From contig NZ_CAJPNR010000020.1 in assembly GCF_905372115.1 (NCBI RefSeq), forward strand, positions 1 through 33,524: a DNA stretch of 33,524 nt, read 5' to 3'. The position numbers and the translations under genes are program-made. Under the pieces are notes generated by a model. The model did no database searches and was not told where the DNA came from. It saw only the letters and a program-made list of their open reading frames with translations. Shown here piece after piece: positions 1 through 6,824 of this stretch. The stretch is from an uncultured Streptococcus sp. (GTDB taxonomy: Bacteria; Bacillota; Bacilli; Lactobacillales; Streptococcaceae). Position 1 is the stretch's first letter, and each line of letters opens with the position of its first letter.

Positions 1-906
1 ATAAACTCGGCAAGCTCTGACAAGCCTAATTCGATAGATTCGGCAACTGAATCAAGCACTGCGGCTTCCGCAGGCAATGGTTTGACAGCTAATCCGGACA
101 GCTTAGGCAGTTTCGTTTCGGATAAACCAGCCGATATAACTGGATCCGAATCTTCTGTTGACCTTGGTAGCGGTTTGGCAGTTGATTCAAATGAAACTTT
201 CAATGTTTTGGGAAACGATGCTTGGGGTAATTACTCTCCCTTGGAGGCTGATTACACTGTCTCTGCAACAAATACAACAAATGCAGAAGAAAGAAGGAAC
301 CCTAATATGTGGGGGACAGAAACTGGAAAGCCTTTTTCTACTCCAACGACTCTTTTGGGTATTGTTGGAGAAGAAGTTTATGATGTATTTGATGGCACAT
401 TTGGAAAATTGGCTGGAGTGACGTTTACTGAGTTGGGAACATACGTGACTCCTGATCCTCAGCCAGTGCCTGAAGAAGTTCTAACCCCTATCGGATCTTT
501 AAATTATAATATAGCACAAGGAACTTCTCCGGTTCTTGGAACAGGGGTGATTAGAACAAGCGAAACGGGTGCACGATACATCGGTATAATTGCTGATAAT
601 TTAACTCATAATGTAGCAAATAATGTCTACATTGGACTTACTGGAGAGACTTTATCAGGAACTGATGCTGTTCCTGATAGTTCTCCTCTGCCTGAATCTG
701 TTGGTCGAATTGCTATTATTGCAAATAATATTGTTGGATCTAAAACAGATGTAGAGCCTTTAGATGTTGTTATCGGTACGACAGGTTATAATCCCATTAC
801 TGGAGAAAAAGAAGATCGCATTCCCTCGCTATTTGGAATAATTCAAGGAATGAGAGGGGGACAAAAGGAGGGCTCCGAAGGAGCTAGTAATAGTCAGGAA
901 AAATAA
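1..906 (+). CDS. 3' part of a Ser-rich, probably surface or secreted protein (5' end outside window)
   Basis: The frame is open from base 1 to the TAA at 904-906, giving 301 residues. The first in-window start codon (TTG at 82) has no ribosome binding site, so this is the C-terminal part of a longer gene. The first 70 or so residues are rich in Ser, Asp, Ala and Gly. Next comes a segment reading LEADYTVSAT followed by an Asn-x-Trp, which matches LEGEYTLSAT in the large repeat protein downstream (about 8 of 12 positions around it). The last 190 residues are not repetitive and contain several short beta-like hydrophobic stretches with Gly, such as GIIADN and IAIIANNIVG. No LPXTG, transmembrane anchor or choline-binding repeat is visible. 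The function is unknown to me. The shared motif suggests it belongs to the same family as the 1477-4695 product. Confidence 0.75.
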   Translation: MNSASSDKPNSIDSATESSTAASAGNGLTANPDSLGSFVSDKPADITGSESSVDLGSGLAVDSNETFNVLGNDAWGNYSPLEADYTVSATNTTNAEERRNPNMWGTETGKPFSTPTTLLGIVGEEVYDVFDGTFGKLAGVTFTELGTYVTPDPQPVPEEVLTPIGSLNYNIAQGTSPVLGTGVIRTSETGARYIGIIADNLTHNVANNVYIGLTGETLSGTDAVPDSSPLPESVGRIAIIANNIVGSKTDVEPLDVVIGTTGYNPITGEKEDRIPSLFGIIQGMRGGQKEGSEGASNSQEK

Positions 907-970
907 TCTTCTTTGACATCTTATCGAAAGACTAGGTTTCTATACTAAGATTTCAAAGCTGAACCAATAA

Positions 971-1195
971 TTATTGAAAGGATTGAATTCTATATTGAAC
1001 AGGATTCGGTCCTTTTAATTCGTTTTTTGTAGAAAACACTATAATCTACAGTAGCTTTTTCTAGTTCATCAAGCGAAAGATAATTTTTTTATATCCTACT
1101 TAAGAAGAAGTTAGAAGCATTAAGCTTATTTTTAGACAGTTGGAGTGATACACGCTTAGGTTTTTTATGGTTCGAAACCCAATATGTATCTTTAC
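971..1195 (-). pseudogene. Degenerate IS3-family transposase remnant (C-terminal part)
   Basis: Read on the minus strand, 971-1012 gives GPNPVQYRIQSFQ then a stop. This matches the usual end of IS3-family (IS150/IS861-type) OrfB transposases, G-L-S-P-V-Q-Y-R-T-Q. In a different frame, about 1020-1095 gives KNYLSLDELEKATVDYS followed by FYKKRIK, the segment that normally precedes it. Further upstream, to about 1195, the pieces WVSNHKKPKR and NASNFF resemble the end of the rve integrase core. At least two frame changes and several lost codons separate the pieces, so the gene is dead. No terminal inverted repeats were found. It fills much of the 570-bp gap between the two Ser-rich genes. Confidence 0.65.
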
Positions 1196-1310
1196 CAGGA
1201 ATTTTTAGGTACTGCTTGATATTATTTTTATCACAAATTTAAGAGCAGCACTATATAATACAAATTTGGGTTAATAAGAAAATTCCCTGCAGGGGGTATA
1301 AATAGGTCTT

Positions 1311-1341
1311 AGAAATCTTGTAAAAGCAAGGTTTCTTTTTT
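1311..1341 (+). terminator. Orphan rho-independent terminator
   Basis: A 10-bp stem (1311-1320 with 1327-1336, one G-U type pair) has a 6-base loop and runs into a T tract ending at 1341. It lies 400 bases after the upstream gene and 135 bases before the next one, so it does not obviously belong to either. A TATAAT at 1254-1259 could start a short transcript ending here. Confidence 0.6.
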
Positions 1342-1396
1342 ACTGGACAAGGTGTCAATTATATATGACATAATATTTCAAGGTCTTTAAAATATT

Positions 1397-1429
1397 TTTA
1401 CATGGCAAAAAAACTCAGCAGCCTATAAT
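1397..1429 (+). promoter_or_regulatory. Possible promoter of the large repeat-protein gene
   Basis: A perfect TATAAT lies at 1424-1429, 47 bases before the GTG start. The nearest -35-like hexamer is TTTACA at 1397-1402, but the 21-base spacer is long. The -10 is credible; the -35 is uncertain. Confidence 0.4.
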
Positions 1430-1476
1430 AAAATTATGGTATATTAGAATAGTAAAAAAAGAAAGGAGGAGCATTT

Positions 1477-4400
1477 GTGAAGAAAAGACTAATGCTTTTG
1501 ATTTTGTTGAGCGCTGTGTTTGTCCACGTTGGGCAGGTTCAGGCTTATGATGGTGGTTCAGGTTCCTCAGATTCTGGCGGTTTTGGCTCCAGTACTTCGG
1601 ATTCCGGCGGATTCGGTTCAGATTCTTCGGACTCCGGTGGTTTCGGTTCAGATTCTTCGGACTCCGGTGGTTTTGGCTCTAGCTCTTCGGATTCCGGCAG
1701 TTTCGGTTCAAACTCTTCAGACTCTGGAAGCTTTGGTTCCAGTATTTCGGATTCCGGCAGTTTAGATTCAAACTCTTCAGACTCTGGAAGCTTTGGTTCC
1801 AGTACTTCGAATTCCGGTGGTTTCGGTTCCAGCTCCTCAGATTCCGGCGGTTTTGGCTCCAGTACCTCGGACTCCGGTGGTTTTGGTTCAAGCTCCTCGG
1901 ACTCTGGCGGATTCGGTTCAGGTTCTTCGGACTCCAGTAGCTTTGGCTCCAATTCTTCGGATTCCGACAGTTTCGGTTCAAGCTCCTCGGACTCTGGCGG
2001 TTTTGGTTCAAGTTCTTCGGACTCTGGTGGTTTCGGTTCAAGTTCCTCGGACTCTGGCGGTTTTGGCTCCAGTACCTCGGACTCCGGTAGTTATGGCTCC
2101 TCCACTTCAAATAGTGATAGTCTAGGTTTCTCAGATTCTGGAAGTTTTAGCTCTTCAGATTCTACCAGCTTTGGTGGCTATTCTACTTCAGATAATGATA
2201 GTCTTGGAAACTCTACTTCGAATAGTATCTTTGGATTGTCAGATAGTTCTGGGAATTGGTCCAGTATTGGAGATGCCAGTTCGTCTAAGGACAACAGTGA
2301 CTTTTCTAGCTTTGGTGATGCTATTTCATCGGGCAACAATTATAGTTCTGGAAGCTGGTCTAGCATTTCTGACGGCAATACAAGTTCTGCAGATTTGAGC
2401 GCAGGAAATTGGACGAGCACCAACGACTCAGCTGCTAAGAAATCTTCCGAGATTTCCAACTCTTTTAGTGATTTTGATACAGGTGATTGGTCTCGAACAT
2501 CTGATACCTTGGCTGATAATGTTTCGTCAACCAGCAAGACAGTGAGTGACTTTACTTCAGGCGATTGGTCAAAAGTATCTGATTCATCAAGCGATGAATT
2601 TTCAACAAGCGACTTAGGTCTGAACGACTTTACAGCAGGTGACTGGTCGCATGTATCAGATTTTACTGACAATAAAACGTCGACAAGCGCTGCTTATAGT
2701 GATTTGGAGGCAGATAATTGGTCTAGAATCAATGATTCTTTCAACAATTCGGCTTCGTCAGCTACCACGGCAACAGATGATTTTACAACAGGAGACTGGA
2801 CTCGTGTAACCGATGCGTTTGGAAGCCAGCTTTCCAACAAAAGTAACTCTCTAAGTGATTTGACACTTGGTGATTGGGCCAGTGTTCAGGATGCTGCATC
2901 AAGAACAGCAAGTCTCTCTCAATTGGAGGGTGAATATACTCTTTCTGCAACAAAACCTACAGAGGACTTTGTTAGCACGTCACCAGTAAATCAATGGTCT
3001 GGCTTTAATCCAGTCGAGGGTGATTGGAAGCAGATTGATATCTCTGAGAAGTCAAAAACTGTTAACACCCCAACGATGTCAGAGGCTTTGGCTGATTGGG
3101 CAGGCTTCAAGCAGACAACCACGAGTAAGGAAGGACTCCCAGGCTTTGCTTTAGACTATGCATCCTCTCTGTCAGCAACAGGAAAAAATCAATTGCCGGG
3201 TTCGTTTTTAGACGGAGATTGGCAATGGGTCAGCGAAAGTAAGCCCACTTCAACCCTTTTTAACAATCCTTTAGCTACAGAGGACGTACTCACTAACCAA
3301 ACTCTTCCAACGACGGTTGACTTAGGCTTATCTCAAACTTTTAGTCGAACACCAGAAGACTACTATCAAGCAGGTGCGATGTTTGCAGGGCCGGGTGCTA
3401 CTTACCACAGAATGACCTCGGATCCCAAAGCGTTATCTGAAAGATTTCAATACGAGTTTAACAGGGATATAAATAATTACAGAAATGCTATGAATAAATC
3501 TGCTAAACAGCATTTGACAAATGATTTTGAAGTCAAAGATGATAGACGTTTCAAAGACTTAGGTTATGTTGGAGCTGCGATAGATAACATGGCAGCTAGC
3601 TCATCCTCTAGACTTGCAGCGATTCGAGCCTCTTCTAATGAGTTAGCATATTTAGGTGTGGTAGGTGGAAATCTCGCATTAGATGGGGCAACTGCTGTAG
3701 TAAATAATGTTAATAAATTTGCAGACAAACCAGGAGTTGGCTCTACTTCAAGAATGCTTAGTATTGGTTTAAATGCTGCAAATGGCTTGCCCCCTACTGC
3801 TGTTGATATGAGGGATATGGCTGCTATTATGGCGGAGAAGGAGAAAAAGACAGAGCCTAGTCCAGGTTATCATAAACTAAAACAAGAAGTTTATAAAGCG
3901 TTTCAAGATAGGGATACTAAAAAACTGAGTAAAATATCTAACGAAATCGAGAAGCAAATTGGGGACTATTTTGATCCACTGACAAATGGTATTAAAAGAG
4001 ACTTCTTTAAAACCCCAGCGTCAGAAAAAGAGGCAAAGAAGGCGGCCAAAGAGACGACTGCTGTTGGCGGATTTAGTTTATATCCAGAGAAGTTTAATAA
4101 ATATGTAGAAGGTAAGAAAAAAGACTTAGACACTTTTATTGAAAATTCAACCAAAAAGAAATCAACAGACAGTGAAAACATGAAAATGCTTAAAAATGCT
4201 GGCTATGCGATAGGAACATTTGCGTCTTCAAGAGGGAAGAAAGCAATAGATCAAGTCACTAAGTCTGCAAGAGCTATTACCAAAGTTGCAGATAAGCAAG
4301 AAGTTCAAGATGCTGCTCTATTGCTAAGCACAGGATTTAACTACTCACAAGGCATTCCTTATAGTCCAGAAGCCAAGATGGTTGAAAATGAAGCGTTAGA

Positions 4401-4695
4401 ACGAATGTCTAATCGATGGAATTCTTTCAAAGCATACATGACAGAATTTGGTAAAGCATGGGAAGAAAGGGACGTAGTTAAGAGTGCTAATATGATGAAA
4501 GATATTTATAGAACTACTACAGATTATATAGGTGACTTTAAAGGAGCTGCAGGAGGAGCGAAAAAAGCTGGGAAAGCCCTAACGACTCCAATAGATAAAA
4601 TCAGAAATTTTGGTAAGTCTAAAACTGACTCTAAACAATCTGTATCTAAGACTTCCACTCCGTCATCAAAAGCCTCTAAAAACAAGAAAAACTAA
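1477..4695 (+). CDS. Secreted Ser/Gly/Asp-rich repeat protein with 10-residue and 26-residue tandem repeats
   Basis: The product has 1072 residues. The start is GTG, chosen because AGGAGG at 1464-1469 sits 7 bases before it and a signal peptide follows at once (residues 1-23, KKR then a hydrophobic core, cleavage after VQA). Residues 34-213 are 18 tandem decapeptides of the type GGFGSSSSDS. After a degenerate stretch, Trp residues recur at 261, 294, 312, 338, 364, 390, 415, 441 and 467 in a G-D/N-W-S-x-x-x-D context, with a 25-26 residue period from 312 on; further Trp motifs lie at 507, 517, 541 and 582. Residues about 640-1072 are helical and Lys-rich, with an internal duplication (734-835 and 923-1025), and the tail is basic. 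There is no LPXTG, membrane anchor or known enzymatic motif. I do not recognise the family; an extracellular or cell-wall-associated role is inferred only from the signal peptide and repeats. Confidence 0.9.
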   Translation: MKKRLMLLILLSAVFVHVGQVQAYDGGSGSSDSGGFGSSTSDSGGFGSDSSDSGGFGSDSSDSGGFGSSSSDSGSFGSNSSDSGSFGSSISDSGSLDSNSSDSGSFGSSTSNSGGFGSSSSDSGGFGSSTSDSGGFGSSSSDSGGFGSGSSDSSSFGSNSSDSDSFGSSSSDSGGFGSSSSDSGGFGSSSSDSGGFGSSTSDSGSYGSSTSNSDSLGFSDSGSFSSSDSTSFGGYSTSDNDSLGNSTSNSIFGLSDSSGNWSSIGDASSSKDNSDFSSFGDAISSGNNYSSGSWSSISDGNTSSADLSAGNWTSTNDSAAKKSSEISNSFSDFDTGDWSRTSDTLADNVSSTSKTVSDFTSGDWSKVSDSSSDEFSTSDLGLNDFTAGDWSHVSDFTDNKTSTSAAYSDLEADNWSRINDSFNNSASSATTATDDFTTGDWTRVTDAFGSQLSNKSNSLSDLTLGDWASVQDAASRTASLSQLEGEYTLSATKPTEDFVSTSPVNQWSGFNPVEGDWKQIDISEKSKTVNTPTMSEALADWAGFKQTTTSKEGLPGFALDYASSLSATGKNQLPGSFLDGDWQWVSESKPTSTLFNNPLATEDVLTNQTLPTTVDLGLSQTFSRTPEDYYQAGAMFAGPGATYHRMTSDPKALSERFQYEFNRDINNYRNAMNKSAKQHLTNDFEVKDDRRFKDLGYVGAAIDNMAASSSSRLAAIRASSNELAYLGVVGGNLALDGATAVVNNVNKFADKPGVGSTSRMLSIGLNAANGLPPTAVDMRDMAAIMAEKEKKTEPSPGYHKLKQEVYKAFQDRDTKKLSKISNEIEKQIGDYFDPLTNGIKRDFFKTPASEKEAKKAAKETTAVGGFSLYPEKFNKYVEGKKKDLDTFIENSTKKKSTDSENMKMLKNAGYAIGTFASSRGKKAIDQVTKSARAITKVADKQEVQDAALLLSTGFNYSQGIPYSPEAKMVENEALERMSNRWNSFKAYMTEFGKAWEERDVVKSANMMKDIYRTTTDYIGDFKGAAGGAKKAGKALTTPIDKIRNFGKSKTDSKQSVSKTSTPSSKASKNKKN
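1576..2115 (+). repeat. 18 x 30-bp tandem repeat (decapeptide array)
   Basis: There are eighteen consecutive in-frame 30-bp units encoding variants of G-[GS]-F-G-S-x-[ST]-S-[DN]-S. Units differ mainly at synonymous positions and at residues 2, 6 and 7; one unit reads GSLDSNSSDS. The following 100 bases or so continue with shortened, degenerate copies. Arrays like this can change copy number by slippage or recombination. Confidence 0.95.
2392..2889 (+). repeat. 78-bp (26-residue) Trp-centred tandem repeats
   Basis: Seven consecutive Trp codons, at residues 312, 338, 364, 390, 415, 441 and 467, are spaced 26, 26, 26, 25, 26 and 26 residues apart. Each lies in a context close to D-F-x-x-G-D-W-S-x-V-S-D. 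DNA identity between units is low, so this is an old protein-level repeat rather than a recent DNA duplication. Less regular copies flank it at Trp 261, 294, 517, 541 and 582. Confidence 0.85.
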
Positions 4696-4713
4696 TTCCT
4701 TTTCCTTATATTG

Positions 4714-4745
4714 TCAAAAAACCGGGACGAGACCCGGTTTTTTGA
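4714..4745 (+). terminator. Strong terminator after the repeat-protein gene
   Basis: A perfect 12-bp stem (C, six A, CCGGG paired with CCCGG, six T, G) with a 6-base loop ends in T residues, 20 bases after the stop codon. The A tract on the other arm could let it act in both directions. Confidence 0.9.
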
Positions 4746-4774
4746 TGTTTGATTCTTGTCAATGTTAGCAGCAA

Positions 4775-4804
4775 ACCACTTACCGCCCAAAATCTACCAC
4801 TTAC
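4775..4804 (+). promoter_or_regulatory. Direct repeat, likely LytTR binding site
   Basis: ACCACTTAC occurs at 4775-4783 and again at 4796-4804, separated by exactly 12 bases. Including the two following bases, 10 of 11 positions match. Known LytTR regulators (AgrA, ComE) bind 9-bp direct repeats with 12-13 bp spacers just upstream of -35. This pair ends 10 bases before the -35 of the LytTR gene, so self-regulation is the simplest reading. Confidence 0.65.
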
Positions 4805-4814
4805 TGAAAAAGCC

Positions 4815-4842
4815 TTGTTTCTCATTTTGAAACTGATATAAT
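4815..4842 (+). promoter_or_regulatory. Promoter of the LytTR/LiaF-like operon
   Basis: TTGTTT at 4815-4820, a 16-base spacer, and TATAAT at 4837-4842 preceded by TGA make an extended -10 promoter. It lies 26 bases before the ATG. Confidence 0.7.
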
Positions 4843-4868
4843 AAACGTAGAAAGTAAAGGAGGTAGCA

Positions 4869-5315
4869 ATGAAAATTCGAGTAGAACTGGATTCGGATTT
4901 AGCGGAAGTAGAGATTGTCATCAGGGCTGCTCGATTTGATGCTCAGCTCGAGCAAATTCAGCAAGCTCTGGAGCAAGCAACGGCACCGCCCATTATTTTT
5001 TATAAGGGAGCTAGCGAATATTTTCTGGATATTGACAATATTCTCTTTTTCGAGACTGACGGTAGCAAGATTTTTGCTCATACGCGTGAGGATGCTTATG
5101 AAGTCAAGCACAAGCTCTATGAGTTGGAAGACCGCCTGCCCTATTATTTTTGTCGCATATCCAAATCCAGCATTATCAATAGTAAGGCGATTTACTCGCT
5201 GGAAAAATCCTTTTCGGGCAGTAGCAGCGTCCGTTTCTACGATACCCATAAGGAAGTGTATGTGTCTAGGCACTATTATCAAATTTTAAAAGAAAAGTTA
5301 AACGAAACGAGGTAA
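4869..5315 (+). CDS. LytTR-domain DNA-binding transcriptional regulator
   Basis: The protein has 148 residues with an acidic N-terminal part (about 1-45) and a LytTR DNA-binding domain from about 48 to 145. The LytTR features seen are YFLDIDNILFFETDGSKIFAH, then ELEDRLP, then the FCRISKSSIINSKAI stretch and a final YVSRHYY. There is no receiver domain, so it is not a classical response regulator. AAAGGAGG precedes the ATG. It is followed 4 bases later by a LiaF-like membrane protein. This is the layout of the streptococcal LytTR regulatory systems (HdrRM and BrsRM in S. mutans), in which a membrane protein restrains the regulator. That the same holds here is inferred. A direct repeat upstream suggests autoregulation. 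The target genes are unknown. Confidence 0.85.
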   Translation: MKIRVELDSDLAEVEIVIRAARFDAQLEQIQQALEQATAPPIIFYKGASEYFLDIDNILFFETDGSKIFAHTREDAYEVKHKLYELEDRLPYYFCRISKSSIINSKAIYSLEKSFSGSSSVRFYDTHKEVYVSRHYYQILKEKLNETR

Positions 5316-5319
5316 CATC

Positions 5320-5994
5320 ATGAGAAAAACAATATTAGGACTGGCTTGCTTACTTCTAGCAGCTTGGGTACTTTTGCAGGGGAATTTCGGGATTCCCGTT
5401 ATTCACATCAATGTTTGGCCTTTGTTGGTCATTATGGGCTTTGTCTATTTTTCAGCGGAGAGCTTCTATTCTGGCAACATTCCGCTAGGTTTTATCTTTG
5501 CCATTATCGCTTTTATCATTGCTAATAGCACTTACGACCTCTTGCCCAATATCTCAGCAAGCGCAGTTAGTTTTGCTGGTATTCTAGCCTGTATCGGTGT
5601 CAATTTCTTGGTCAAACCTAGCAAAAAATGGAAATTAAGGCATTTTTCTAAACATTTTTCTGGCGAAGAAATTGGTGGCGAAGGCATTGTCTTTGGCTCA
5701 GGCACCCGTTATGTCAATAAGGACAATTTTAGCTATGATGAGCTGACTTGCTCTTTTGGTAGTGCCAAGGTTTACTTTGACAACGCTAAGATAGCTGGGG
5801 ATTCAGCGACTTTTAAAGTGGAAGTTGCTTTTGGTAATGCCACTCTCTTTGTTCCAAGCTCTTGGCAGGTTGTCAGCAAGGTTGCTTGTGCTTTTGGCGG
5901 TGTTTCTCAAGTTCGCGATACCAGTGAAAAAGAAAAAACGCTCTATTTAGAAGGCAGCGTGGCTTTCGGTCATTTGAAAGTGATTTATATCTAA
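5320..5994 (+). CDS. LiaF-like membrane protein, probable partner of the LytTR regulator
   Basis: The protein has 224 residues. About four hydrophobic segments lie in residues 4-100, two of them around IHINVWPLLVIMGFVYF and IPLGFIFAIIAFIIA. A basic linker (KPSKKWKLRHF) follows, then a soluble beta-rich C-terminal domain. That domain repeats an F-G motif at SFGSAKVYF, AFGNATLFVP, CAFGGV and VAFGHLKVIYI, as in the C-terminal domain of LiaF/VraT-type proteins. It is co-transcribed with the LytTR gene (4-base gap, GAGG ribosome binding site). By analogy with LiaF and with HdrM/BrsM it probably controls the regulator from the membrane, perhaps in response to envelope stress; this is inference. Confidence 0.8.
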   Translation: MRKTILGLACLLLAAWVLLQGNFGIPVIHINVWPLLVIMGFVYFSAESFYSGNIPLGFIFAIIAFIIANSTYDLLPNISASAVSFAGILACIGVNFLVKPSKKWKLRHFSKHFSGEEIGGEGIVFGSGTRYVNKDNFSYDELTCSFGSAKVYFDNAKIAGDSATFKVEVAFGNATLFVPSSWQVVSKVACAFGGVSQVRDTSEKEKTLYLEGSVAFGHLKVIYI

Positions 5995-6045
5995 TTATTT
6001 CTTGTTTTAAAAAGGTGATTATTTGCAAAACTTGGGAACTAGCTC

Positions 6046-6074
6046 TTGCCAAACTCGGTAAAGTATGGTAGACT
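6046..6074 (+). promoter_or_regulatory. rpmB promoter
   Basis: TTGCCA at 6046-6051, a 17-base spacer, then TAGACT at 6069-6074 with TGG in front (extended -10). It lies about 50 bases before the start codon. Confidence 0.65.
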
Positions 6075-6124
6075 TTATAAGTATGTGGTAAAACACCTTA
6101 AACTAATCAGGAGGATAAGTATCA

Positions 6125-6313
6125 ATGGCTAAAGTATGTTACTTTACTGGTCGTAAGACTGTGTCAGGAAACAACCGCTCTCACGCGATGAACCAAACAA
6201 AACGCGCTGTTAAACCAAATCTTCAAAAAGTTACTGTTTTGATTGACGGTAAACCTAAAAAAGTTTGGGCTTCAGCTCGTGCCCTTAAATCAGGTAAAGT
6301 TGAACGCGTTTAA
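6125..6313 (+). CDS. rpmB: 50S ribosomal protein L28
   Basis: The 62-residue protein begins MAKVCYFTGRKT and contains SGNNRSHAMNQTKR and KVWASARALKSGKV, which are typical of bacterial L28. Length is normal for the short Gram-positive form. It has a single Cys at residue 5 rather than the zinc-binding Cys set of some L28 proteins. AGGAGG at 6109-6114 supports the start. It is monocistronic, with its own promoter and terminator, and is part of the large ribosomal subunit. Confidence 0.97.
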   Translation: MAKVCYFTGRKTVSGNNRSHAMNQTKRAVKPNLQKVTVLIDGKPKKVWASARALKSGKVERV

Positions 6314-6322
6314 TCTTTATTT

Positions 6323-6353
6323 AAAAAGGATGGAAATTTTCCGTCCTTTTTTT
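6323..6353 (+). terminator. rpmB terminator
   Basis: A 13-bp stem (AAAAAGGATGGAA with TTCCGTCCTTTTT, one G-T pair) and 3-base loop runs into seven T residues, 10 bases after the rpmB stop. Confidence 0.9.
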
Positions 6354-6397
6354 GCTTGGGAATTTCCGCCTAGACAGTTGATTTAGACCCTTCCTCT

Positions 6398-6426
6398 TTT
6401 ACACCCTGTATAAAATATGGTAGAAT
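6398..6426 (+). promoter_or_regulatory. Promoter of the asp23-family/fakA operon
   Basis: TTTACA at 6398-6403, a 17-base spacer, and TAGAAT at 6421-6426 with TGG in front. It lies 30 bases before the ATG. Confidence 0.75.
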
Positions 6427-6456
6427 AAACTATAAAATACTTTTGAGGTACAAATT

Positions 6457-6822
6457 ATGACTGTGAAAATTAATACAAAAGATGGTCAAATTGAGCTGAC
6501 TGATGATGTGATTGCGACAATCGTCGGTGGTGCAGCGACTGAAATTTTTGGTGTAGTTGGCATGGCCAGCAAAAACGCAATCAAGGATAATTTTCAAGCC
6601 CTTTTAGGAAAAGAAAACTATGCTAAGGGCGTGGTTGTGAAAGCGACTGATGAAGGTGATATCGCAGTTGATGTCTACACTGTGTTAAGCTATGGAGTCA
6701 AAATCAGCGAAGTTTCCAAAAACATCCAAGAGCGTGTTAAGTTCAGTTTGGAAAACAAGCTCGGAATTACTGCCCATGCAGTGAATGTTTATATCCAAAA
6801 TATTAAAGTCGTAGGAGAATAA
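6457..6822 (+). CDS. Asp23/Gls24 family protein (YloU type)
   Basis: The protein has 121 residues, the usual size of YloU-type Asp23 proteins. It shows the family pattern: an N-terminal strand with VIATIVGGAATEIFGVVGMAS, a central VDVYTVLSYGVKISEVSKNIQERVK, and a final AVNVYIQNIKV. There are no membrane segments. The next gene starts 2 bases after its stop and encodes the DhaL-domain protein. This pairing is conserved in Firmicutes, where members are linked to envelope homeostasis and membrane association. The exact role is not established from the sequence. Confidence 0.9.
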   Translation: MTVKINTKDGQIELTDDVIATIVGGAATEIFGVVGMASKNAIKDNFQALLGKENYAKGVVVKATDEGDIAVDVYTVLSYGVKISEVSKNIQERVKFSLENKLGITAHAVNVYIQNIKVVGE

Positions 6823-6824
6823 TC

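Noticed and set aside
82..906. TTG at 82 as the real start of the first gene
   Set aside because: The frame is open to base 1, no Shine-Dalgarno precedes the TTG and there is no signal peptide; the gene starts before the window.
1576..2115. Regular 30-bp repeats as a CRISPR array
   Set aside because: The units are contiguous, without unique spacers, and are in frame within a coding sequence that has a signal peptide.
1545..2125. Several long open frames on both strands across the decapeptide repeat region (135, 143 and 110 residues and others)
   Set aside because: They are shadows of the 30-bp repeat: a stop-free repeat unit stays open in every frame. They have no ribosome binding sites, and their Pro/Glu or Arg/Asn-rich translations are artefacts.
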